From Oscillatoriaceae cyanobacterium Prado104 (GTDB lineage Bacteria; Cyanobacteriota; Cyanobacteriia; Cyanobacteriales; Microcoleaceae), in the NCBI GenBank assembly GCA_025454405.1, contig JALOON010000030.1:1-54285 (forward strand): a stretch of 54,285 nucleotides of DNA, given 5' to 3'. The notes below the pieces were generated by a model. The model ran no database searches. It was not told the origin of the DNA and was given only the letters and a program-made list of their open reading frames with translations. Numbering within the stretch: position 1 is the stretch's first letter; each line of letters opens with the position of its first letter. A program made the translations under genes and the position numbers. Below, piece by piece: positions 9,864 through 21,263 of the stretch.

Positions 9864-9872
9864 ATTAGTTAT

Positions 9873-9912
9873 AAAAAACTCTAAATTACGATCGAGCAGT
9901 CGAGAGTTTTTT
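9873..9912. terminator. Bidirectional terminator between array 1 and csx1
   Basis: AAAAAACTCT (9873-9882) pairs fully with AGAGTTTTTT (9903-9912). With A-tract and T-tract on both sides it can serve the array (+) and the convergent csx1 operon (-). Confidence 0.65.
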
Positions 9913-10245
9913 GCTAGCAGAATTCAAAAAGACATTTGATTATTTAAGCTGTCGTTTTTGAGTAAAGATAGTAGGGGCGAAGCGTACCCTCCGTTTCACT
10001 CCGCCTAGGGGGTGCCCCGTGTCCACCCCTGAGAGAATTCAGTCCGCAGAATTTTACGGACTCGCATTCCGCACTACGAACAGTCTCGATCGATGTTAAT
10101 CGATCGTCCGCGATATCAAGGCAATCTCTTTACAAAATACAGCAGATTCCACTGTTAAGAAATATACTAGCCTATCGATTAATCCCCGCAGGATACGGCA
10201 TTGCCGTGTCCCTACCTCTGCTCTATTATCGACTGTTTAAAATCT
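9913..10245. other. Gap between array 1 terminator and csx1; dispersed repeat fragments
   Basis: No gene seen. The stretch around 9970-10020 (GTAGGGGCGAAGCGTACCCT and following) resembles the GC-rich dispersed repeats seen elsewhere in the window. Confidence 0.4.
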
Positions 10246-11460
10246 TTAGCAATTGCCCAAACCCCAACGCTTGGCTAGTTCGGATAAAGAAGCGATCGAT
10301 CGATCCGCACTCTGAACTATTTTACTAGCATTTGGAGCGTGTCTTTCATATCCAGCATGGTCGAGGGTATTGCGCAGAGTTCGCACTTGATTCCACACAG
10401 CAATTAGTTGTTTTCTTTCCGGCAACTTGTGAATCTTTTTGCCATAATCTGTTAGTTCTCTTGGGGGTCTATTCTGACCGATCTCCCAAAGTGCCTCATT
10501 AATATCTTCGCGGGTATATCGATTGTCGATATCTACACTTCCCTCTAACTGATAATTGACAGCGGCTAACAACCATTCCCTAGCCAGAGTCATTGCTTCA
10601 ATGATGCGATTGTTCTTGCGATACCATTGAATCAGTCGAAATTGAGCTTGCAGTGCTGCCTTAGCATCCCCATCTAAATTTCCAACAAAAGAACTGAATG
10701 TTTGACTGACTTGTTGCCGCAACATTTCAAAGGGTACGACTCGATTTGGTTGCTGTTGTTCGGCTTCTAACAAATCGCCGGCTAAAGCATCTGCTCGTTT
10801 GCCTAATTCTAGAGGCCGACAAAGTAAAGTAGCAAACGAGACATCAAACAGACTTTCTGCTGCTTTTTTATTAGCACCTGAACTGTCGCTATGGGGATTG
10901 AGGAGTTTAGATAGCTGCCTCGCATCTCCTGTTTCCACAAATCGATCGCTAGCGGCGATCCAGTCAATCATCGATACGAATTCCGATAAATCGATGATGG
11001 GTGCTACTCCATTATTTTCGGATTTTAATTCAAAAGCGCCGTAATAAATCGCCTCAATAATTACTTGTTTGGCTGTTTTGAGATAGGCGGCAAATAAGAA
11101 GACAAGAAAAGGGAGCGATCGCAAACCGTGAGTAATGTCAAAAATCACGCGATCGCCCGTTTCAATGTGTCCTGTAATAATGGTGAATATCTGCCACATT
11201 TGGGCAGTATTGTTGCCAGTCGGGATATCAACTGCTTGAATTCTGGGGTCTTCAAGTGCTTCTAACACCGGCCAAGTGACAGTTTTAGCTTTTTCCGTGA
11301 CGCAGACTAACATCAAGTCGTAGTTGCAAAATTGTCGCAGTGCTTCGGAAAAGACTTTACCATCGTATTGTTTCTCGTCGCCGTTGTTATCTTTCAGGGC
11401 GTAGGTAGTAGTGAATGTCGCGGGTGCTGCACCTAGAAAGGTGATGATTTTTAGGCTCAT
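10246..11460 (-). CDS. csx1: Csx1-type CARF-HEPN ribonuclease
   Basis: The 404-residue protein is the last gene of the type III operon and overlaps the preceding RAMP gene by 4 bases (ATGA), so it is translationally coupled. The N-terminal CARF domain starts with KIITFLGAAPATFTTTYALK and contains the family hallmark DITHGLRSLP (108-117), which helps bind cyclic oligoadenylate. The C-terminal part is helical and carries a HEPN motif, R363-N-T-L-D-H368 (R-x4-H), in the context RTLRNTLDH. Family knowledge: CARF-HEPN Csx1/TIGR02221 proteins are non-specific RNases switched on by cA4 or similar made by Cas10. All expected motif residues are present, so it is probably active. Confidence 0.88.
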   Translation of the reverse strand: MSLKIITFLGAAPATFTTTYALKDNNGDEKQYDGKVFSEALRQFCNYDLMLVCVTEKAKTVTWPVLEALEDPRIQAVDIPTGNNTAQMWQIFTIITGHIETGDRVIFDITHGLRSLPFLVFLFAAYLKTAKQVIIEAIYYGAFELKSENNGVAPIIDLSEFVSMIDWIAASDRFVETGDARQLSKLLNPHSDSSGANKKAAESLFDVSFATLLCRPLELGKRADALAGDLLEAEQQQPNRVVPFEMLRQQVSQTFSSFVGNLDGDAKAALQAQFRLIQWYRKNNRIIEAMTLAREWLLAAVNYQLEGSVDIDNRYTREDINEALWEIGQNRPPRELTDYGKKIHKLPERKQLIAVWNQVRTLRNTLDHAGYERHAPNASKIVQSADRSIASLSELAKRWGLGNC

Positions 11461-13187
11461 GATTTAGGCTCGTTTCCCCAAGTGGGGATAGTGATGTTTA
11501 AGGCTGATTTGACGGCTTTAATGAAGGGCTTTAACTGGTCTTGTTTTTGACGTTGCCAGGGGGTGCGATCGGCGTGAAATATCGTCACAATTTCTAGGTA
11601 TTGATTGTCGGGTAGCGGTAACATCCGATGCCATACTGAACTCACTGATGTAGGTTTTTTATCGCCTGGTTGTCTGCCTCCGATCGCCGGAGTAGTCTTA
11701 AATATGTCGTTATGGAATAAACGTACAACTTCCGAATCATTGACAACATTGCTGTAAACGAGAACGCGATCGGGATGCCAAGCTTCCCGCCAGGTTAAAG
11801 ATTTTGGTGGGCGCGACCCCAAGCGAGCGCAACACTTTTGATACAATTGTTCTAAAAAATCTTGAAGCTGTTGGTTGGCGTTAGGATGTTGGAATTCCAC
11901 CCAGTTAGGAGTCAAGGATTCCCAGTGGCAACCTATATGAAACTTTTCTTCTTCCTTTTTAAAATAATCTGGGTAAAACTTTTCATGCCAAACTCGCCGC
12001 CAAGATTTGCCAAACCCTCCCATAATGTAGGCAAACTTAAGAACTTCTAGCACAAAATTAAAGTCGTTTATTTGAGCAGCTATATGCAAAACTCCTTCTG
12101 TTTCATAAGAGGTAGGGCGTTTGTCCTCATCATAGTTGGGTTCTGGAGATTCCCAAAAAAGCTGGATAATGCCTTCGCGATCGTTATCTCTTCTATCTGG
12201 GCCTCCCAAAAAGTAATTAACTGTTGCTTTTACTGCGGGTTCGCAGTCACAAACTCCTGCTAAAAGCCTGCTCAAATGACTTCGCAATGTCGCTTTAAAC
12301 ATATTTGGACGAAACTCATGTTTTTTGTCTAACAGTAAGGGACTAATTCCTTCTCCTTTTAGCTTCAAGTGAAAAACATTTCGATCGTTTTGCTGGTGGG
12401 TATATTCTGGTAGCAATTTCGATTGACCTTCAGGTTTTCCTCCTAAACCATATCCCGTACTGGTTTTTCCTCCTACGCCCCGCCGTAGGGCTTCATACAG
12501 CAACGTTTCTACTTCTTGCCAATTTACGCTTTTATCAGTGCTACTAAACTTAAAAATCAGAGTTGGTTGGTAAAGGCTAATCAAAGTAGATGCGCTAGTC
12601 GGCTTATTTGAGCTATTCACCCCAAGCTGCCGTAGTTGTTGGGGGTGGACAACATCAAGAACGCGGTTAGCCCAATTGCCGATCGGATAAGCCCCATGAA
12701 AGCGCAAGCAGCCCGGTTTCAAGTTTTCTTTATCTCCACAGTATTTATTCGTCAAACTTTCATTTATCGATCGATTTTCAATGCGATCGCGTTCCCGACA
12801 AGCGCGGCGAAATAGCCCTTTCACACTGCTACCAGGAATAAAAGGAATTCCCCTTACATCTAATACAGGGCGTTGAATGCTATCCTGTCCGCAATTGCTA
12901 AAAACCCGATAAGGGAATTCAACTTTAACGCAATGAAAAGATGCTTCGCGTATGGTTTGTTCTAAATGCTGATGGCGCGGTTCAGTTGCATTATTTCTTG
13001 GATCTACCCATTCATCAAGCCATTGATTTCGATCGGCTCCACTTCCTGCATACTGCAAACTGCACCGTCCAATTTGAGCGCGATACATCATCGGCACATC
13101 TTCTGGATCGGTTGTGATAGTTTCCGGTATGCTTCTGCTTGCACTTTTGTTAGAATCAAATTTCTCGGTCGCTTTGTTATAAGACAT
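11457..13187 (-). CDS. Double RAMP protein, Cmr6-like plus Cmr1-like (TIGR03986 type)
   Basis: The 576-residue protein has two RAMP modules. The first has GIPFIPGSSVKGLFR (~113-127) and the glycine loop GVGGKTSTGYG (~237-247), typical of Cmr6. The second begins near 275 with FRPNMFKATLRSHLSR (~292-307), like the Cmr1 segment that follows its first strand, and has GGFGKSWRR (~390-398) in place of the Cmr1 glycine loop. No separate cmr1 or cmr6 gene is present in the operon, which supports a fusion holding both head subunits of the Cmr complex. It also fits the cyanobacterial RAMP family TIGR03986. A GGAG lies about 12 bases before the ATG. Assignment of the second half to Cmr1 is an inference from motif order. 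Confidence 0.7.
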   Translation of the reverse strand: MSYNKATEKFDSNKSASRSIPETITTDPEDVPMMYRAQIGRCSLQYAGSGADRNQWLDEWVDPRNNATEPRHQHLEQTIREASFHCVKVEFPYRVFSNCGQDSIQRPVLDVRGIPFIPGSSVKGLFRRACRERDRIENRSINESLTNKYCGDKENLKPGCLRFHGAYPIGNWANRVLDVVHPQQLRQLGVNSSNKPTSASTLISLYQPTLIFKFSSTDKSVNWQEVETLLYEALRRGVGGKTSTGYGLGGKPEGQSKLLPEYTHQQNDRNVFHLKLKGEGISPLLLDKKHEFRPNMFKATLRSHLSRLLAGVCDCEPAVKATVNYFLGGPDRRDNDREGIIQLFWESPEPNYDEDKRPTSYETEGVLHIAAQINDFNFVLEVLKFAYIMGGFGKSWRRVWHEKFYPDYFKKEEEKFHIGCHWESLTPNWVEFQHPNANQQLQDFLEQLYQKCCARLGSRPPKSLTWREAWHPDRVLVYSNVVNDSEVVRLFHNDIFKTTPAIGGRQPGDKKPTSVSSVWHRMLPLPDNQYLEIVTIFHADRTPWQRQKQDQLKPFIKAVKSALNITIPTWGNEPKS

Positions 13188-13281
13188 AATTAACAGTTAC
13201 TCCAAAATTTTTTAGGACTGATACAAAGGATATACATACAGCATTGCCGGGGCAATATTCCTGCTGTTGCGCCTGCGAATG

Positions 13282-13755
13282 CTAACTTTTTTTCTTATAA
13301 CGCTGTGTCCACCACACCAAAGAATCGCAAAACTGAGCAAGTACCGTTAGCACAATTTCTCGGTCATCTTGTGGCATTCCCCAAATGCGATCGGCCATAT
13401 CTTTAATATTTTCTGTTTCTTCAGCTTCCTTTTTTTTGACATCCGTTTTTTCTGATTTAATTTCATTATTGGGTAAATCAATTCCCACTGGTTTCAAAAT
13501 ATCATCCGCCAAAGTTTTCCAGACAGCTTTCCAATACTCTGCCTTTTCTGGATCGTCTTTTTCGAGCCTAAACCGTTCTCCCCAAAATCGTTCCAGTCCG
13601 TAAGCGACTGCCATTCGCATTTTGTGGGACTCGTTTAAGACATCTTTTTTATTCCGATTGTCTGCAACTAACTTTTGAGCTAAGTGGTCAATTTCATAAG
13701 GTTTCCATTCTACTAAATCAGATGGATTTGTTTGAGGTGCTTGAGCTTCTGTCAT
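13282..13755 (-). CDS. cmr5: Type III-B small subunit, Cmr5-like
   Basis: The 157-residue, charged, mostly helical protein lies between the cmr4-like and the double RAMP genes, where the small subunit of a Cmr complex is expected. The stretch HKMRMAVAYGLERFWGERF and the C-terminal QFCDSLVWWTQRYKKK look like the helices of small subunits; a Lys/Glu-rich linker (~100-120) separates them. Small subunits line the inner groove and contact the guide-target duplex. A CGGAGAAA element precedes the ATG by 6 bases. Sequence similarity among small subunits is low, so the name rests mainly on position and size. Confidence 0.65.
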   Translation of the reverse strand: MTEAQAPQTNPSDLVEWKPYEIDHLAQKLVADNRNKKDVLNESHKMRMAVAYGLERFWGERFRLEKDDPEKAEYWKAVWKTLADDILKPVGIDLPNNEIKSEKTDVKKKEAEETENIKDMADRIWGMPQDDREIVLTVLAQFCDSLVWWTQRYKKKS

Positions 13756-13785
13756 AGCTATTTCTCCGTATTGTGATTAAATTTA

Positions 13786-14748
13786 TTACTCAACATTTGT
13801 CGGCTTACCTTCTTTCGGCTGGCTCTCCGGCGAAAGTTTTAAATTCACCAAACAGCGACCAAAACCGACCGATTCTAAGCCGCCAAAATACAGTTCCTTC
13901 TCAGACTCCATTTGGGCATTTTGCTTAAAATTTTGCCAAACATCATCTGAAACTTTCTTCAAAGCTAAGGGAAAAATTAAGACAGTCTTTTCAGGCAACG
14001 CCTCTACATTGAAAAAAGCTTTACCATCCACAACTTTTTCATCATCTTTGAGGGAAACACGACTTTGGCGGTACAAAGCCATGTCGTGAATAATCTCCAT
14101 TTCCCTATCTTTAACCACAAAAACTAAATATTCTTCTCGATCTTCTAGCACATCCGGGAGATAATTTTTAAATATCTCAGCAAGGCGATTAGCATCGTCT
14201 TTATCTTTGGGCTGTTTGAGCGGTAAACTGCCCAAATTAAAAAATAAGCGAGAGCGATTATATGGCTGCTTGCTAAAATAGCTATAAGGCTCAAACTGAT
14301 GGGGAGGCAACCCAGCTAACTTTTGATAGCGCTTCAGCAAGCTAGGACAAGAAACTCTGACAATTGGTTGACCGGGACAATAGACAGGCAACCACAAAAT
14401 TGAAGCATATTCAAATTTAACCAAACCTTCGGTTGTGCGATCGGATTCATTAGTCTTCCCTTTTTGACTTTCAGCATCAGCCTCAGACTGCTGTTGACCT
14501 TCAGCCGTTTTGTCAGATTCCTCTTTTTTTGGAGGCTTGGCATCTTTGCCATACCAATACTCAAAATTTCCTTTTTCTTGTCGCATATCAGCCCGAAACC
14601 GCCCCCGAATTGAACTACCGGGAATAATCCCAGTTTTGGTAAACTGATCGCGGAAAATCAAGTTCAAATTCCCCGTTTCTTCTCCCGCACTTGCACCTAC
14701 GTGAAGCGGTGCTAAAGTTTCAATGATTCCGTAAGCTTTGCGATACAT
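13786..14748 (-). CDS. cmr4: Cmr4-like backbone RAMP with apparent loss of the catalytic Asp
   Basis: I place the start at the ATG at 14748 (MYRKAYGIIETLAPLHVGAS) because GGAG lies 9 bases upstream; the frame opens at a TTG five codons earlier. TLAPLHVG, GIIPGSSIRGRFR, the EYASILWLPVYCPG segment and the C-terminal glycine loop GGLESVGFGR match Cmr4/Csm3. An acidic, low-complexity insert sits at ~75-110. In Cmr4 and Csm3 an Asp five residues before the conserved Arg (VDxPxxRD) cleaves target RNA every 6 nt. Here the segment is GNLNLIFRD, and that position is Leu28. If the alignment is right, the backbone cannot cut RNA. It would still polymerise along the guide. Confidence 0.75.
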   Translation of the reverse strand: MYRKAYGIIETLAPLHVGASAGEETGNLNLIFRDQFTKTGIIPGSSIRGRFRADMRQEKGNFEYWYGKDAKPPKKEESDKTAEGQQQSEADAESQKGKTNESDRTTEGLVKFEYASILWLPVYCPGQPIVRVSCPSLLKRYQKLAGLPPHQFEPYSYFSKQPYNRSRLFFNLGSLPLKQPKDKDDANRLAEIFKNYLPDVLEDREEYLVFVVKDREMEIIHDMALYRQSRVSLKDDEKVVDGKAFFNVEALPEKTVLIFPLALKKVSDDVWQNFKQNAQMESEKELYFGGLESVGFGRCLVNLKLSPESQPKEGKPTNVE

Positions 14749-14782
14749 CGATCGATACTCCAAGTAATTAATTGTTTGACTG

Positions 14783-17678
<2,896 letters not shown>

Positions 17679-17701
17679 GTTAATAATTCTCCCTTATTAG
17701 T

Positions 17702-18772
17702 TTAATCGCGATAAATAATTTCATTCATTTTGATTAAATCTTGATAGCTTCCGGTTTTCCCGTCGTAGTTAGTTAACAAAATATTCCAAAAATGTTGCGC
17801 CGTCATCCCCACCGCGATCGCCAAACTTACCGGCATCGAATACACTAACTTAATCTCCGCATATTCTTGCTGGGCTTGATTCAAAACTTTGAAGATTTCC
17901 CGGCAATATTGAGTCCAATCTTCTTCATAACCGATCGCCCGATCCGTTTTGTGTTGCAAAATAATAATGTCTCCATAACTGGCGATGCTGGGGTCGTTGA
18001 GTCTGATTCTGTGCGCCGCCGCGTCGATCGCAATTGTTACGTTCTTCTGAGGCGGTTCGCTGCACTGATAAGTAACATCAAATTTTTCAAAGTGCGGGGT
18101 ATCTTCTTTTAAGCTGCGATCCTTGACCTCCATCACGCACTGATAGCTGTTATTATTCTGAGTTCTTTGAAATAGCAGCATTCCTTCTCTGGCTAGCATG
18201 GAACCAATTAGAAAAGCAACGCTAATCGGTCCGATATAGACTAGGTAGAAAATGGAATTTTGCGGCGTTTTGCGCTTGACTCGTTCCAAATCGTGCTTGG
18301 TGATTTTTAAGAAGTCTTCGAGCCGATCGCGATCGAAAATATCTCCTTCATATTTATATACTAGATCGCTTTCGGTAATGCTTAAATATTTATTGATATT
18401 TTCCCGATAATTGCGATATTGAGGTCGCGATTGAATTAAGTTAAATAAAGAATTGAGCGCATCGGCAGAGTTTGCGGAGTTAGCAATGTTGATAACTACC
18501 GGAATCGGTAGCGCATTTTCGGTGTAAATTTGGTATTTCTTGGCTTCGATCGCGATTCCTATCAAAAAAATAGCGATGACTGCGCCGAAAATAATTGCAT
18601 TGTAACTGGAGAACAATAAAGGAGCAATTCCAGCTACAAAACCGGCCAGCGCCGTCCAAGGTGTTTCGATCGCGGTTTCTCTGGGATTGCTGAGGGCTAT
18701 GGCTGCTATCCCTTTGATATTTCTGACGATCGCAACTGGATACTGCAAACTCGATCGGACTAGCTTAGACAT
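17702..18772 (-). CDS. Two-transmembrane SAVED-domain effector (Cap14-like architecture)
   Basis: The 356-residue protein has two hydrophobic helices, about residues 38-55 (PWTALAGFVAGIAPLLFSS) and 58-77 (NAIIFGAVIAIFLIGIAIEA), then a soluble region to the end. That region reads as a SAVED domain, two fused CARF-like halves: YLVYIGPISVAFLIGSMLA (~176-194) in the first and LVYSMPVSLAIAVGMTAQHFW (~309-329) in the second, each with the P-x-S-hydrophobic-A pattern. SAVED domains sense cyclic oligonucleotides. In CBASS the 2TM-SAVED arrangement (Cap14) acts at the membrane. Lying 23 bases before cas10 as first gene of the operon, it is probably a membrane-disrupting effector fired by Cas10 product. 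No nuclease or protease part is seen. Confidence 0.75.
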   Translation of the reverse strand: MSKLVRSSLQYPVAIVRNIKGIAAIALSNPRETAIETPWTALAGFVAGIAPLLFSSYNAIIFGAVIAIFLIGIAIEAKKYQIYTENALPIPVVINIANSANSADALNSLFNLIQSRPQYRNYRENINKYLSITESDLVYKYEGDIFDRDRLEDFLKITKHDLERVKRKTPQNSIFYLVYIGPISVAFLIGSMLAREGMLLFQRTQNNNSYQCVMEVKDRSLKEDTPHFEKFDVTYQCSEPPQKNVTIAIDAAAHRIRLNDPSIASYGDIIILQHKTDRAIGYEEDWTQYCREIFKVLNQAQQEYAEIKLVYSMPVSLAIAVGMTAQHFWNILLTNYDGKTGSYQDLIKMNEIIYRD

Positions 18773-19600
18773 TCTTATCGAGGCTCTTATTTGTTTGTCT
18801 GAATTTTGGCACGTACCTGGAAGACGGGTTTTCCAGAGGGGAGTTTCTGGTAGTTTGTTGGTCGATCGACCCTGCGTTCTATCTCCGACTCTTGCTATTA
18901 AAACCCAAAACTTACTGCAAACGGCGTAAAATTACAACCTGCCTGCTCGTTCGCCCCTGAAATTTATCTTAAACAGCAATGTTTTCTCGATCGCGATCGG
19001 CTAAAATTCAACGGGCATCGTGCAGTTTGCCCGCCACCAACGCTCGCAGTACCGATTGACTGTGCCTGTTGACAGTGCCTGCCGTTTCGCCAATGCTTGC
19101 GGTCATTAATTTTGTGTCTGACTTATTGAATTTGACAATGCACGCTACAGGTCATTATATCGACATTCCGCAAGATTTGCACAGCTTTAGCTAAATTTTA
19201 TGTTTCAGACATATTAAACGGTTGGCAGCGAGGGTTTGTAACAGTTGATAATTGACAATCGACAGTTCCGTAGGATGCGCCACCTCCGACAATCTTCGCA
19301 GCAGCACGAAAATTCGATCGCGACGCACCTGACAAATAACGACGCATCATCTGATATATTGTCGGCTCGATCGCGATAAAATTAATTCCGTAGGGTGCGT
19401 CGCCTCCGAGAATCTTCGCACCAGTACGAAAATTCGATCGCGACGCACCTTACAGATAACTCGGAATGCGCGTCCTCGCTTAAGGGCGGACTGAAGTCCT
19501 CACTACAAACGTTAATTCTGTGCATTATCGATCGCATGTGGAAACCCCTATTTCCATGTATGTGAAATACTGAAACAGTCGATACAGGGAAGTGGCAACG
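18773..19600. other. Divergent intergenic region between the cmr operon and csx3, with a repeat pair
   Basis: This 828-base region must hold the promoters of both transcription units. It includes a direct repeat pair, 19267-19340 and 19387-19460 (about 85% identical by eye). Each copy has inverted ends of the type GGTGCGTCGC...GCGACGCACC, which also resemble motifs in the CRISPR leaders. No coding frame looks real here. Confidence 0.6.
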
Positions 19601-20905
19601 ATGAAGACTTATCAGATTGGCTGGCAAGGAGATGTTCTCAAAGTAGATTTGGGCAAAAATGCTGACGGAACGGCGATTGCAGCCAATGGCGATGAAATCG
19701 TGAGGGATGCGGTGGCGCGCTTGTTGGAGATGGAGGAGGCGGGGGAATTGAGGGGGGGAGATTTGCTGAAGATTGACGGGCGCATTCCCGTGCTGGTAAG
19801 TTATGTTATTGCCCATCACGTAGCGCATTTATATCGGGCGATCGCAATTTCCGATCCCAGGCTGAATGCTTATGTTGTTGCTATCAGCACCGCTGCAGAA
19901 TATCCTGTTGGCAGCCGCATTAACTTTACCACGGGTGAAGTGCAACAATTTCCTGACAATCTCCATGCTGCCCCCTCTTTTTTGATTGATTGGGAAGATG
20001 GTATTTTGAATGCCCGCATCAATAACGGCGTGCGAGTTGATGGAGACCAAATTGTCCGGGATGCCGCAGCGCAATTAGCAAAATTAATCGAATCCGGGCA
20101 ATTGCCTGGAGGCAAACAAATATTAAAAATTAATGGTCGCACTACTGTTTTAGCAAGTTTTGCGATCGCCAGTCAAGTCGCGCACCTTTACGGCGGCGTG
20201 GCAGTTTTCGATCCCAGACTGGGAGATAAAGGACTCGATAAATATGTCGTGACTGTCAGCCATTCTAAGGGTTGCCGAGTCGGGGAAACTGTGGATGTCG
20301 AGTGCGAACCGCAGCCGGCTGTTAAAGTGGTTTTGTGCGGGCCTCCCAATACGGGAAAAACTGTATTGCGCGATGCTTTGAAAAAAGCTATCTTGAAACT
20401 GGAAAATGCGCCGAAAGATTTTTATGTAATTTCAGGTTGTCCCGATGGAGACGGTTCTTTCTTTTGTGAAACAGCTCAAAAAAATCCCGATTTTGCCAAA
20501 GCTCTAAAGGAAGAATACAAAGCTCGATTTACGCCTGAATTCGCGCAATGTAAAGCGCGAGATATCGCAACGATTAAGAATTCTCTGCTGCTGTTTGATG
20601 TGGGGGGTAAAATTCCAACGGAAGAGAATCGAATTATTATGTCTCAAGCAACTCATGCTGTAATGCTGGCAAAGACCGATCGAGATGTTGCAGATTGGCA
20701 AGAGTTTTGCGATAAAGAATTGGAAAAACCGCTGCCTTTTATTGCGATTGTTTACAGCGATTTTGAGGGGACGAGAGATACAATTACTAGCACATCTCCC
20801 GTACTGACAGGTAGCGTTCATCGTTTGGCTAGAGATGAAGATGCTTCTAGTCGGCAAATGGTGCAAGCTTTGGCTGAATTATTGGTTGATTTGGTTGATG
20901 ATTAG
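19601..20905 (+). CDS. csx3: Tandem Csx3-Csx3-P-loop protein, predicted cyclic oligoadenylate ring nuclease
   Basis: The start is taken as the ATG at 19601 (MKTYQIGWQG) with GGGAAG 8 bases upstream; a GTG three codons earlier would have no site. The 434-residue product holds two Csx3 copies, ~3-108 and ~125-233, each with LKI(D/N)GR, VAHLY, DPRL and YVV. A P-loop domain follows: Walker A GPPNTGKT (247-254), possible Walker B SLLLFDVGG (328-336). Csx3 (Crn3) cleaves cA4; Csx3-AAA fusions are known in cyanobacteria. The H in VAHLY and D/R of DPR are kept in both copies (H76, D85, R87; H195, D204, R206). Two other positions differ: H72 versus S191, and T97 versus H221. The gene is divergent from the cmr operon, and its job is probably to switch the signal off. 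Confidence 0.85.
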   Translation: MKTYQIGWQGDVLKVDLGKNADGTAIAANGDEIVRDAVARLLEMEEAGELRGGDLLKIDGRIPVLVSYVIAHHVAHLYRAIAISDPRLNAYVVAISTAAEYPVGSRINFTTGEVQQFPDNLHAAPSFLIDWEDGILNARINNGVRVDGDQIVRDAAAQLAKLIESGQLPGGKQILKINGRTTVLASFAIASQVAHLYGGVAVFDPRLGDKGLDKYVVTVSHSKGCRVGETVDVECEPQPAVKVVLCGPPNTGKTVLRDALKKAILKLENAPKDFYVISGCPDGDGSFFCETAQKNPDFAKALKEEYKARFTPEFAQCKARDIATIKNSLLLFDVGGKIPTEENRIIMSQATHAVMLAKTDRDVADWQEFCDKELEKPLPFIAIVYSDFEGTRDTITSTSPVLTGSVHRLARDEDASSRQMVQALAELLVDLVDD

Positions 20906-21004
20906 GTAGATACATTTGCAAATACGGTCACAGATTGATGTTCGATTCTGAAAATTCGATCCCCCCTAGCCCCCCTTAAGAAGGGGGGGACCGGAAACGC
21001 ACTC

Positions 21005-21214
21005 AAAGTCCCCCTTTTTAAGGGGGATTTAGGGGGATCTAAATTGTGGGAAAAACGAGAGGCTTCCGGCACTAAAAGTCCCCCTTTTTAAGGGGGATTT
21101 AGGGGATCTAAATTGTGAAAAAAACGAGAAGCTTCCAGCACTAAAAGTCCCCCTTTTTAAGGGGGATTTAGGGGGATCTAAATTGTGAAAAAAACGAGAA
21201 GCTTCCAGCACTAA
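21005..21214. repeat. Three tandem copies of a ~70-bp palindrome-bearing repeat
   Basis: Copies begin at 21005, 21075 and 21144. Each has AGTCCCCCTTTTTAAGGGGG, then ATTTAGGGGGATCTAAATTG and a AACGAGA(G/A)GCTTCC(G/A)GCACT tail. The core CCCCCTTTTTAAGGGGG is palindromic and is also present at 20960-20990, 23360-23395, 29362-29690 and inside the Tc gene near 50820. Confidence 0.85.
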
Positions 21215-21263
21215 AATATCATAAGTACGATCGACCATCGCTATCTAATAATTTTAATATCCC

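Noticed and set aside
19382..19828. 148-codon minus-strand frame over the csx3 start
   Set aside because: It is mostly antisense to csx3 and crosses the dispersed repeat.
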